From BRH-c25 sp964619815 (GTDB lineage Bacteria; Bacillota; Clostridia; Lutisporales; Lutisporaceae): a stretch of 14,503 bases of DNA. The stretch covers positions 1-14,503 of the forward strand of contig CAZUGK010000103.1 in NCBI GenBank assembly GCA_964619815.1, read 5' to 3'. Positions 1 to 6,810 of this stretch are shown one piece after another. The notes beneath the pieces are model-generated. The model was not told where the DNA came from. It saw only the letters and a list, made by a program, of their open reading frames with translations, and searched no databases. The translations under genes and the position numbers were made by a program. Numbering within the stretch: the stretch's first letter is position 1; each line of letters starts with the position of its first letter.

Positions 1-80
1 AGAAAAATCTAACGCCATAAAATGGTCGTCCATGACCTTTATGGCTTGCTTCGGCGTCCTGCCTCGCATACGATTTTTCT
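1..80 (-). repeat. Palindromic repeat-like element at the left edge, with an open frame running off the window
   Basis: Ends are inverted repeats: AGAAAAATC (1-9) and GATTTTTCT (72-80). Inside, GCCATAAA (14-21) pairs with TTTATGGC (38-45), and GGTC (24-27) with GACC (34-37) around a 6-nt loop. On the minus strand two frames are open across it: one reads KQAIKVMDDHFMALDFS, the other starts at an ATG (94-92) and reads SHKGHGRPFYGVRFF. The ATG has no ribosome binding site. Structured ends plus several open frames fit a small interspersed palindromic element better than a gene. From memory, such short peptides recur as hypothetical proteins in clostridial genomes; this was not checked. A partial real gene cannot be excluded because the window cuts it. 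Confidence 0.45.
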
Positions 81-174
81 AAGGCTGCGTTCATAAGTAC
101 CATTGACAAGCTTTGTATAAATACACCTTAGCATTACATGCCTGCACTACTACTGTTGTTTTGCTTTAATAAAG

Positions 175-1446
175 CTATACTATAGGCGCCAGCAGCAATA
201 CCTCCTCATTTTCCCTGTATATCGTATCAAACTGTGTAATAGGTATCGGGTTCCTCCCCAATCCGACTTCAAAGGTATATCCCGGCCTTCTGTACTGCTC
301 CACGAACCAGTCCTTGTAACCCGCATAGGCAGCTGCGTATGGTACATCGGAAATGGCATATCCGGTTATTCCGGAGAAAATATTGGCTATCTCAAATGCA
401 CGAGGCGGCCTTATCCCCTTATATAGCCAGTATATTACCCTTCCCTGGGTATGATATGCAATAACCAGCTTGAAATTATGCTGTCTTGTAAAATTCACAG
501 CTGCCTGAGTTTCCGGTTCTGATAGGGGACTCGGCCCACCGTATCTGGTAGGCCCGGGGCCATCCACGCCAAGATACGGCTCCTGTGCCTTGGCTTCCTC
601 CCAGGAAGCGGGATAGTTGCGGTTCAAATCCACCCCTCTGATATTTGCATTCCAAACCTGCGAGAATGGCTGACCGGTGTCATTCCAGGCAATCAGCCTT
701 TCATAATATGGGTTATCCCTCTGAAGCCCCGAAAGTACCAGGTCCACTCCATCCGGATTGACCATAGGCATAATATATATACTGCTTCTATTCCAAATGT
801 CACGGGTGCTATACCCCTGTATCGGGGTATTATTCGAATATGCCCGTGAGAAATTTTCAATGAATTTCATAAGTAAAGGAGCAGTTATCCACTCCAGCGC
901 GTGGTGTGCACCGTTATAAAATACCTCAACAGGCCCATTTCCAAGCCTTATATAATATAGATTTTTCCCAAGCACACTTTTTCCCGCAATACCCAACTGT
1001 ATGAATGGATACCTTGCCTTTAGCCCTCTTATATTCCGCTCCATTATTTCATAGGTGTAATCAATATCAGTAAATACAACATCGATACCATAAGGTACTG
1101 TAATTGTCTGCCCTATCCTGAGGTTCCTGGGGTCGACTCCCGGATTTGCCGTCAGCACAGCATTAAGTGTGGTGTAATAGTTTCTGGCTATATTGTAGAG
1201 AGTATCCCCTGCCCTGATTATATACGTATCATAGCCCAGGAGGAGCCTCTCAAATCTGCTCCAGGTAGCCGGACCAACAATTCCGTCAGGCTCAAGACCA
1301 TTATCCAGCTGGAATTCCCTTACCGCCTCCAAAGTGCGCTGTCCAAAAACTCCGTCTATAACTCCCGGATCATACCCAATCCTTGCCAGCAGGCTTTGTA
1401 TCAACTTCACATTCGGGCCTCTTGAGCCTAATCTCAATGTTTCCAC
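175..1446 (-). CDS. M14-family zinc peptidase with PG-binding and LysM domains (peptidoglycan peptide hydrolase)
   Basis: Numbering is from the GTG at 1446 (423 residues). Residues about 9-65 are a PG-binding-1 domain, 75-119 a LysM domain, and 128-423 a zinc carboxypeptidase (M14) domain. The metal and catalytic signature is complete: HALE (His182, Glu185), NPDG (230-233), DLNRNYP (273-279), His332 in YHTQG, and Glu393 in TFEVG. The architecture resembles gamma-D-glutamyl-diamino-acid endopeptidase I of Lysinibacillus and Bacillus YqgT, which cut peptidoglycan stem peptides; that substrate is an inference. There is no signal peptide, as in several sporulation-associated wall enzymes. An ATG at 1473 would add nine residues but has no ribosome binding site, whereas GGGGTGG lies just before the GTG, so I prefer the GTG. 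Divergent from a GH18 spore hydrolase, suggesting a shared role in cortex or spore wall turnover. Confidence 0.88.
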   Translation of the reverse strand: METLRLGSRGPNVKLIQSLLARIGYDPGVIDGVFGQRTLEAVREFQLDNGLEPDGIVGPATWSRFERLLLGYDTYIIRAGDTLYNIARNYYTTLNAVLTANPGVDPRNLRIGQTITVPYGIDVVFTDIDYTYEIMERNIRGLKARYPFIQLGIAGKSVLGKNLYYIRLGNGPVEVFYNGAHHALEWITAPLLMKFIENFSRAYSNNTPIQGYSTRDIWNRSSIYIMPMVNPDGVDLVLSGLQRDNPYYERLIAWNDTGQPFSQVWNANIRGVDLNRNYPASWEEAKAQEPYLGVDGPGPTRYGGPSPLSEPETQAAVNFTRQHNFKLVIAYHTQGRVIYWLYKGIRPPRAFEIANIFSGITGYAISDVPYAAAYAGYKDWFVEQYRRPGYTFEVGLGRNPIPITQFDTIYRENEEVLLLAPIV

Positions 1447-1605
1447 ATTACCACCCCGCAAATTTGATAGCATATATCATAATATTCATAGTGGCAGTCA
1501 ATTGTTACAGCAGCATATAATAAGGCTTGCCGCACATTATTTGTTATTCTGTAGCAGTGGAATCACGCATAATAATATATAAAGGAAAAACAGGGAGGTT
1601 ATTGA

Positions 1606-3018
1606 ATGCTCATTCATGTGGTTAAGTCGGGGGAAGCTCTTTGGCAGATTGCCTCATTCTACCGGGTTCCGATGTCCAGCATTGTTGAAATAAACGAGCT
1701 GCCAAATGCAAACCTGTTATTACCCGGCGAAGCCTTAGTTATTCCTACAGAAGATGCATTTCATACCGTGAGATCCGGTGGAACTCTATGGAGAATTGCA
1801 CAAACCTACGGAACAACGGTTCAGGCAATTGTACAGGCCAATATGATAACAGATCCGGCAAGCATCTATCCCGGCATTACACTCTATATACCCGCACCCC
1901 GTCACCGTGTCCAGCCGGGAGAGACCCTGTGGAGAATTGCACAAAGATATGGCACGACAGTACAAACCTTATTAAAAGTAAACAACATTGATAATCCCAA
2001 TCTCATATACCCCGGAACCGTGCTGGTTATACCAAGGAGACTAAGGCCTGCAATTGAGGTAAACGGTTACATTTATATTCTCGGCGAAGCTGCAATTCCT
2101 ATTGTGGAGGAGGTTGCAGAACATCTCACCTATCTGGCCCCTTTTGCTTACAGAATCAGAGAGAATGGCAGCCTTCAGCCGATAAATGACGATGAGGCAG
2201 TAAATACGGCTATTGCTGAGGGTGTGACTCCAATGATGAGCATTACAAATTTTACAAGCACGGAATTGGGCGAAAACCTGGCACATGTTGTCCTGTCAAG
2301 CCAGGAAGTACAAGAGGTATTGCTGCAGAATATTATCAATATAATGAGAGAAAAGCAATATGAAGGCTTAAATGTGGATTTTGAAAATGTCTTACCCGGA
2401 GACCGAGAGCTTTATAACCAGTTTATGCAGCGCGCAGTAAACCGGCTGCATCCGGAGGGATATTTCGTTTCAAGTGCTCTGGCACCCAAAACAGGCCCCG
2501 AGCAGTATGGTCTGTTATATACAGCCCATGATTATCCTGCCCACGGAAGAATTGCTGATTTTGTTGTGCTGATGACTTATGAATGGGGTTGGCGTAAAGG
2601 GCCTCCGCAAGCTATTTCGCCATTAAACCAGATAAAACGTGTTCTTGACTATGCAGTTTCGGTTATGCCGCGAGACAAGATATTTCTCGGTTTTCAGATT
2701 TATGCAAGGGATTGGCTGCTTCCGCACGTTCAGGGGCAGGAAGCCGAAACCTTCAGCATAGAAGAAGCTATGAACAGGGCAAGGCGTTATTATGCTCCCA
2801 TACAATATGATACAACAGCAGAATCACCTTACTTCCGGTATACCGATGCACAGGGGAGAAGGCACGAAGTGTGGTTCGAAGATGCCAGAAGCGCGCAAGC
2901 CAAATTTGATGCAGTGAAAAACTATAATTTGAGAGGAGTAAGCTATTGGGCCCTGGGTTATCCTTTCCCTCAGAACTGGGTTTTACTTGAGGATAATTTT
3001 ACGATTGAAAAATTATAA
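1606..3018 (+). CDS. LysM x3 + GH18 spore-cortex-type glycosylase (SleL/YaaH-like)
   Basis: A 470-residue protein with three LysM modules (about 2-47, 52-95, 99-143) followed by a glycosyl hydrolase family 18 domain (about 150-465). The catalytic strand reads GLNVDFE with Glu260 as the expected acid; LMTYEW (322-327) and SYW near 446-448 are other GH18 barrel landmarks. This is the architecture of SleL/YaaH, an N-acetylglucosaminidase that degrades the spore cortex during germination, but with three LysM modules rather than two. No signal peptide is seen, which fits a protein made in the mother cell or forespore and bound to the spore by LysM. LysM modules 2 and 3 are close relatives and share the exact DNA string TGGAGAATTGCACAAA, pointing to an internal duplication. 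The start is set by GGGAGG at 1593-1598, 7 nt before the ATG. Exact cleavage specificity is not determined by sequence. Confidence 0.92.
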   Translation: MLIHVVKSGEALWQIASFYRVPMSSIVEINELPNANLLLPGEALVIPTEDAFHTVRSGGTLWRIAQTYGTTVQAIVQANMITDPASIYPGITLYIPAPRHRVQPGETLWRIAQRYGTTVQTLLKVNNIDNPNLIYPGTVLVIPRRLRPAIEVNGYIYILGEAAIPIVEEVAEHLTYLAPFAYRIRENGSLQPINDDEAVNTAIAEGVTPMMSITNFTSTELGENLAHVVLSSQEVQEVLLQNIINIMREKQYEGLNVDFENVLPGDRELYNQFMQRAVNRLHPEGYFVSSALAPKTGPEQYGLLYTAHDYPAHGRIADFVVLMTYEWGWRKGPPQAISPLNQIKRVLDYAVSVMPRDKIFLGFQIYARDWLLPHVQGQEAETFSIEEAMNRARRYYAPIQYDTTAESPYFRYTDAQGRRHEVWFEDARSAQAKFDAVKNYNLRGVSYWALGYPFPQNWVLLEDNFTIEKL

Positions 3019-3032
3019 TGTCATAAATTGAG

Positions 3033-3054
3033 ATGGGGGCTTTATAACCCCCAT
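3033..3054. terminator. Hairpin between convergent genes, possible bidirectional terminator
   Basis: ATGGGGG (3033-3039) pairs with CCCCCAT (3048-3054) around an 8-nt loop. It sits about 10-15 nt beyond the stop codons of both the GH18 gene and the convergent AbrB gene. The T-run on either side is poor, so termination efficiency is uncertain; the position is what argues for the call. Confidence 0.55.
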
Positions 3055-3063
3055 TAGTCTTAA

Positions 3064-3306
3064 CTAATAACTCTTTAATTCATCTGCACAACAGCAGCAA
3101 AAGCTCTTGTTCATATATTCTCTCAGATCTTTCTCAGATCCGCAGAATATGCAAGTCTGCGGGTGTTTTCTCATTATTACATTATCACCCTCCAAGTGCA
3201 TCTCAACATCATCCCCGGTTTCTATATCGCACAATCCCAGCAGTATGTCGGGCAGCTTTATGCTACCGGTTTTATCAATTTCGCTTATCACACCTAAAGA
3301 TCTCAT
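3064..3306 (-). CDS. AbrB-family transcriptional regulator with C-terminal zinc-binding motif
   Basis: An 80-residue protein. Residues 3-47 match the SpoVT/AbrB swapped-hairpin DNA-binding fold (VISEIDKTGSIKLP, then a GDDVEMHLEGDNVIM segment). The tail carries CIFC (Cys52, Cys55) and CCCC (Cys70-73), where Cys70 and Cys73 would complete a four-cysteine zinc site; this type of tail occurs in clostridial AbrB-like proteins. AbrB-type regulators usually control transition-state or sporulation genes; targets here are unknown. The start at 3306 is chosen because GGAGGGGG lies 8 nt upstream; an ATG at 3330 would add eight residues but lies upstream of that site. It has its own good sigma-A promoter and a palindrome over the predicted start of transcription, suggesting autoregulation. 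Confidence 0.88.
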   Translation of the reverse strand: MRSLGVISEIDKTGSIKLPDILLGLCDIETGDDVEMHLEGDNVIMRKHPQTCIFCGSEKDLREYMNKSFCCCCADELKSY

Positions 3307-3322
3307 CAAAATGTCCCCCTCC

Positions 3323-3337
3323 ACATACATGATATGT
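3323..3337. promoter_or_regulatory. Candidate operator palindrome in the abrB-like promoter
   Basis: ACATA (3323-3327) and TATGT (3333-3337) form an inverted repeat with a 5-nt centre, lying directly on the predicted transcription start (about 3335). Its position would let a bound protein block the promoter. Who binds is unknown; autoregulation by the adjacent AbrB-like protein is the simplest guess. The arms are short, so chance is possible. Confidence 0.3.
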
Positions 3338-3341
3338 AAAT

Positions 3342-3370
3342 ATACTATATTTGAAAAAATCCCTTGTCAA
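3342..3370 (-). promoter_or_regulatory. Sigma-A-type promoter of the abrB-like gene
   Basis: On the minus strand a perfect -35 TTGACA (3365-3370) is followed after 17 nt by TAGTAT (3342-3347), which matches 4 of 6 bases of the -10 consensus. The predicted start near 3335 leaves a leader of about 30 nt that contains the strong ribosome binding site of the AbrB-like gene. Confidence 0.7.
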
Positions 3371-3392
3371 TTTTCGATATATGAAAAGCACT

Positions 3393-3545
3393 TTATAATA
3401 TCTGTACTGCAGAAAAATAGAATTTTGTGCAACTCAGCATAAAATAACTGCATATAAAAAAGGCTTCTAATGTTGCATTTTTCGACATAGCAGCCATTTT
3501 TTCGGCTAATTTTGACTTTGCACCTGCAGCACCATGGCTTTTCAT
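3393..3545 (-). CDS. Candidate small protein, 50 residues, function unknown
   Basis: A short ORF beginning MKSHGAAGAKSKLAEKM and ending in a hydrophobic stretch (LEAFFICSYFML and onward). The first 25 residues are Ala/Lys rich and could form an amphipathic helix; the second half could be a membrane segment. AAGGAG lies about 13 nt before the ATG, a long but usable spacing. It ends 23 nt upstream of the -35 of the AbrB-like gene, in the same direction. No family is recognised and no promoter is clear. It might be a genuine small gene, a degraded remnant, or chance; the well-formed N-terminal half and Shine-Dalgarno make me favour a real or recently real gene. Confidence 0.4.
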   Translation of the reverse strand: MKSHGAAGAKSKLAEKMAAMSKNATLEAFFICSYFMLSCTKFYFSAVQIL

Positions 3546-3639
3546 TATTTTCTTCACTCCTTCAGTTGCATTAACCTTTCAATTTACCACATAATAGCTC
3601 TGGTATTCAATTCAGCCGTCTTATACTTTCCTATACAAT

Positions 3640-3669
3640 AAAGAAACGCCCGTTCCCGGGCGTTTCTTT
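3640..3669 (-). terminator. Strong intrinsic terminator of mscL
   Basis: AAAGAAACGCCCG (3640-3652) pairs perfectly over 13 bp with CGGGCGTTTCTTT (3657-3669) around a 4-nt loop. The minus-strand mscL stop codon overlaps its first bases, and the 3' arm supplies a T-rich tail continuing into ATTGTAT. Confidence 0.85.
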
Positions 3670-4105
3670 AATCATTTAAATCCGATGTACAGTATGGGCA
3701 TTTGCTTGCGTCGATATGTATTTCACTATAGCAGTATTTGCAGGCTTTTGTTTTAGCCGATGCAGGCTCTTCCTTCTTCCTGGGTATACGGTTAATCTGC
3801 TTTATCACTATGAACAGCGTAAATGCGATGATAAGAAAATCAACAACATTGTTGATAAATAAACCGTAATTCAAGGTTGCTACGCCTTTTTCCTTAGCTT
3901 CCGCCAAAGTACTGAAGCTTCCTCCACCCAAGGTTATAAATAAGTTTGAAAAATCCAGATCGCCCAGCAGTAAACCTATTAATGGCATTATTATATCATT
4001 AACCAGTGATGAAACAATTTTTCCGAAGGCTCCCCCTATAACAACACCAACTGCTAAATCGATTACATTCCCCCTCATTGCAAAGGCCTTAAACTCTTTC
4101 CACAT
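3668..4105 (-). CDS. mscL: Large-conductance mechanosensitive channel MscL with C-terminal zinc ribbon
   Basis: A 145-residue MscL. The N-terminal helix and TM1 are typical (MWKEFKAFAMRGNVIDLAVG, then a Gly/Ala-rich pore helix with VVIGGAFGKIVSSLVNDI), followed by an extracellular loop (about 45-80) and TM2 (about 84-105). It is a homopentameric tension valve in the plasma membrane that opens on sudden osmotic downshift. In place of the usual short amphipathic C-terminal helix, residues 120-142 form a zinc ribbon: Cys122, Cys125, Cys136 and Cys139 as CKYC and CPYC. I recall similar tails in other clostridial MscL proteins, so it is a lineage trait and not a fusion artefact. The ATG is preceded by AAGGGGG at 6 nt. 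It has its own strong promoter and terminator, so it behaves as a single-gene unit, though readthrough from the thiamine operon is possible. Confidence 0.96.
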   Translation of the reverse strand: MWKEFKAFAMRGNVIDLAVGVVIGGAFGKIVSSLVNDIIMPLIGLLLGDLDFSNLFITLGGGSFSTLAEAKEKGVATLNYGLFINNVVDFLIIAFTLFIVIKQINRIPRKKEEPASAKTKACKYCYSEIHIDASKCPYCTSDLND

Positions 4106-4150
4106 AGAAATCCCCCTTATCTCAATGGTTATAATACGTTTAACAGTATC

Positions 4151-4179
4151 ATTATAATGTTATATTCAGCATCTTTCAA
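4151..4179 (-). promoter_or_regulatory. Sigma-A-type promoter of mscL
   Basis: On the minus strand TTGAAA (4174-4179), 17 nt, then a perfect TATAAT (4151-4156). The predicted start is near 4144, giving a leader of about 39 nt. It lies just beyond the thiE stop codon, with no terminator hairpin visible between thiE and mscL. Confidence 0.75.
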
Positions 4180-4191
4180 GTGAATGGAATA

Positions 4192-4815
4192 TCATATTCT
4201 CTTTAGAATGCTGGCAGCTTCCACTATATCCTCACTTCCCAAAATTGCAGAAGCAGTTGCTATTCCATCAACTCCTGCAGCCTTGACAGAATGCGCATTC
4301 TGCAAATTTACCCCTCCGATTCCTACAATAGGTATATGCACTGTCACCTTGATCGATTTCAATTGTTCAAGGGTAACATGCTCTGTGTTGTTTTTTGTTT
4401 TGGTAGGAAATAAAGCCCCAACGCCCAGATAGTCTGCTCCCTGGTTCACGAAATCAAGCGCTTCATCAATGCAGTTGGCAGATGCTCCAATAATCTTATC
4501 TGGGCCCATAAGTTCTCTGGCAGCAGCTATAGGTAAATCCTCCGGACCGAGATGTACTCCATCCGCATCTACAGCTAATGCAATGTCAACTCTATCGTTA
4601 ATAATCAGGGGAACCTGGTATTTTCTCACCAGTTCCTTCACCTTAAGAGCCAGGTTATAGTAATCATGTGCAGTTATGCTTTTCTCCCTCAGCTGTACCA
4701 AAGTGACTCCGCCCTTTATGGCATACTCTATGCTCTCGAGTAATTCCCTTCCTTTCAATGCCTTTCTGTCGGTTATAAGGTATAATGAATAGTTTACAAG
4801 CTTTTTATCCGACAT
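4192..4815 (-). CDS. thiE: Thiamine-phosphate synthase ThiE
   Basis: A 207-residue TIM-barrel enzyme that joins hydroxymethylpyrimidine pyrophosphate to hydroxyethylthiazole phosphate to give thiamine monophosphate in the cytoplasm. Family landmarks, numbered from the chosen ATG: QLREK (41-45), NDRVDIAL (73-80), GVHLGPEDLP (86-95), GVGALFPTKTK (131-141) and the phosphate-binding VGIGGV (164-169). Length is normal for the family. The ATG at 4815 is chosen over an in-frame GTG at 4824 because GGAAGG lies at a proper distance from the ATG but touches the GTG. It overlaps the end of thiM by 11 nt, so the two are probably translationally coupled. Last gene of the riboswitch-controlled salvage operon. 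Confidence 0.96.
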   Translation of the reverse strand: MSDKKLVNYSLYLITDRKALKGRELLESIEYAIKGGVTLVQLREKSITAHDYYNLALKVKELVRKYQVPLIINDRVDIALAVDADGVHLGPEDLPIAAARELMGPDKIIGASANCIDEALDFVNQGADYLGVGALFPTKTKNNTEHVTLEQLKSIKVTVHIPIVGIGGVNLQNAHSVKAAGVDGIATASAILGSEDIVEAASILKRI

Positions 4816-5617
4816 GTGCCTCACCTTCCCTTACAAATATTTTCTTGTTTAGATTATATATATTGTCAAACAACTTTACCTTGAATGTTCCTATACCTTC
4901 ACCGGGTAATAAGCTGTTAAAAGCAAGCTGCCCTGAAATACCCATTGCCATGATGCCTGCAGCCGTACCTGTCAAGTAGTCACCGGTTATACTGCAGAAT
5001 GCACCAATCAGGGATGAAGTCATGCACCCTGTGCCTGTAACCCTTGAAAGCATTTCGTGGCCATTACTTATTATATAAGTGTTGATTCCATCCGAAACTA
5101 TATCTCTCTTTCCTGTGGCAACGACAACACAGTTCAAGTCTTTTGCCAGTCTTTGAATAATTTCGGTGCCATTATCAATATCAGAAAAAGAGTCTACTCC
5201 ACAAGAACAGCTTTCCATACTTGCCAAATACATAACTTCAGATATATTTCCCTTTATGACAGCCGGCTTGATTTCTGCCAACAGCTTTTCGCACATTTTT
5301 TTCCGGAAGGAAGTAATACCCGCTCCAACAGGATCAAATATTATAGGGATACTCAATTCATTGGCTTTTTTACCGGCTGAGAGCATTGACCGAAAATTAT
5401 TATTGCTGGGGGTTCCTATATTGAGCACCAGCGCTTTTGCCATTGCCGCCACCTCTGCGGCCTCAGCCGGATCATTTGCCATTATAGGGGAAGCGCCAAT
5501 CGCTAATACAACGTTGGCACTGTCATTCATAGTTACATAATTGGTTATATGATGTATAAGAGGCCTGCGTTCCCTTATCCTGATCAATAGTTCTGCTGCT
5601 TCGCTAACAATCTCCAA
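4805..5617 (-). CDS. thiM: Hydroxyethylthiazole kinase ThiM
   Basis: A 270-residue ribokinase-fold enzyme that phosphorylates hydroxyethylthiazole, the salvage route to the thiazole half of thiamine. Seen landmarks: HHITNYVTMND (22-32), IMANDPAE, the DPVGAG segment (95-100), GNISE (123-127), VVATGKRD, and the catalytic GTGCMTSS with Cys198. Length matches the family. It uses a TTG start at 5617: GGAGGGTGA (5625-5633) lies exactly 7 nt before it and no ATG is nearby. The first 34 nt overlap the 3' end of cytX, and its own ribosome binding site is inside cytX, a sign of tight coupling. It feeds ThiE, encoded next. Confidence 0.96.
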   Translation of the reverse strand: MEIVSEAAELLIRIRERRPLIHHITNYVTMNDSANVVLAIGASPIMANDPAEAAEVAAMAKALVLNIGTPSNNNFRSMLSAGKKANELSIPIIFDPVGAGITSFRKKMCEKLLAEIKPAVIKGNISEVMYLASMESCSCGVDSFSDIDNGTEIIQRLAKDLNCVVVATGKRDIVSDGINTYIISNGHEMLSRVTGTGCMTSSLIGAFCSITGDYLTGTAAGIMAMGISGQLAFNSLLPGEGIGTFKVKLFDNIYNLNKKIFVREGEAHVG

Positions 5618-6810
5618 TTCTTAGTCACCCTCCATGATAAACAATATATCAATCCTGTTAATATCATTACAGGAACCGTAGCGCCAAGTACAAAGTCCAG
5701 CTTTATGAATTGGTAATACATAATGACACCCATAAGCCAAACAATTGCAGCTCCCCAGTTAATAAGCAGCCCTTCCTGCGGTTTTCTGTTCTTCCGAATT
5801 ATAAAGTATTCTGTAAGCAGTATTGCGAAAAGCGGTGCAAAGACTGAACCAATTGCATATAAAAAGCTTTCATACTGCTCAATTGGAGCTATTAATGCAA
5901 TCAAAGTCCCGATTATCCCCATGAATAATGCAGCCTTTCTTTCCTTTACCTTTGGTAGTATATTCAAAACCGTCACCCCCGCTGAATATGCATCAAGAAA
6001 GGTTGTAGTTACAGTTGACAGTATAACGATTCCAAGAGCAGTAAAGCCAAGGTTTGCAGCCAACATCATCGCTCCGGGGTCCGGATTGCCTGCGACAATT
6101 GCGGCCCCAAGGCCAATCGTGTACATCCATGAGCTGCCAATAAAGTATCCCAGGAAGCTTCCTGCAACACCATCTCTTTTTCTTTTTGCAAACCTTGTAT
6201 AATCTGCTATCAATGGGAGCCAGGATAGAGGCATTATAATATTAAGCTCTACAGCCGTCCCGAAAGTCATTGTACCGTCTCCTGGTCCACTGAATAATTC
6301 ACTGTTTTCGAAAACAACTGTGGAGAGAAGAATTGTCAGCAGGAAAAGAAGCACTACAGCAACCATGTTAAGCTTTTTCATTCCATCCTTGCCCAAATAT
6401 ATCCATAAGCAGATGAGTCCGCCTATTATGATGCTCCATAGATAAATATTATCATAGGACCATAATGCCTTGGTAATTTCATTGACTGACCTTGCACCTG
6501 ATATTATCATGACAGCAGTCCACCCGAGCAGTTGAAGGACATTCAATACCGCGAACATGCGTGCTCCGTATTTGCCAAAGGATATGCCGGTTGACGTTAT
6601 GGAAGGAAGTCTTTCTTCTGTTCCGATTATTCCGCCAAGAACCAGAATTGCAGTACCTGTAATATGTCCGCTTATTATTGCAATAAGGCCATTTTTGAAA
6701 CCAAGCGGAGCAAGCAGGCCTCCTGTCAGTATCTCGGAGATTGAAACAGCTGCTCCGAACCAGAGGATAAAAAAACTTAAAAATGTGAGATTATTATTTG
6801 ATTTATCCAT
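5584..6810 (-). CDS. cytX: Hydroxymethylpyrimidine transporter CytX (NCS1 family)
   Basis: A 408-residue, very hydrophobic protein of the NCS1 (purine/cytosine permease) superfamily; by eye about 12 membrane helices fit. The N-terminus (LSFFILWFGAAVSISEILTG) and the WLPLIADYTRFAKRK segment are characteristic of this family. The CytX branch is defined largely by its place in thiamine operons and is proposed to import hydroxymethylpyrimidine or a close precursor; here it sits directly between the HMP kinase and the thiazole kinase, which supports that substrate. The ATG overlaps the stop of thiD by 8 nt, with GGAAGG and GCAGG upstream. The transported species is inferred from context, not from the sequence. 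Confidence 0.92.
   Translation of the reverse strand: MDKSNNNLTFLSFFILWFGAAVSISEILTGGLLAPLGFKNGLIAIISGHITGTAILVLGGIIGTEERLPSITSTGISFGKYGARMFAVLNVLQLLGWTAVMIISGARSVNEITKALWSYDNIYLWSIIIGGLICLWIYLGKDGMKKLNMVAVVLLFLLTILLSTVVFENSELFSGPGDGTMTFGTAVELNIIMPLSWLPLIADYTRFAKRKRDGVAGSFLGYFIGSSWMYTIGLGAAIVAGNPDPGAMMLAANLGFTALGIVILSTVTTTFLDAYSAGVTVLNILPKVKERKAALFMGIIGTLIALIAPIEQYESFLYAIGSVFAPLFAILLTEYFIIRKNRKPQEGLLINWGAAIVWLMGVIMYYQFIKLDFVLGATVPVMILTGLIYCLSWRVTKNWRLLAKQQNY

Noticed and set aside
103..121. TTGACA followed by TATAAA on the plus strand, promoter-like
   Set aside because: The spacing is only 7 nt, far below the 16-18 nt needed, and no plus-strand gene follows.
163..175. GCTTTA-A-TAAAGC palindrome at the end of the M14 peptidase gene as a terminator
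   Set aside because: The loop would be a single base and the stem is AT-rich, so it cannot form a normal terminator hairpin.
1568..1574. CATAATA as a sigma-G/E type -10 for the GH18 gene
   Set aside because: No matching -35 at the right distance was found; a lone AT-rich heptamer is too common.
3107..3442. 111-residue plus-strand ORF opposite the AbrB-like gene
   Set aside because: It is the antisense shadow of the AbrB-like gene and its promoter, without a ribosome binding site or recognisable protein character.
4813..4824. GTG at 4824 as the thiE start
   Set aside because: The ribosome binding site GGAAGG abuts the GTG; the ATG at 4815 is properly spaced.
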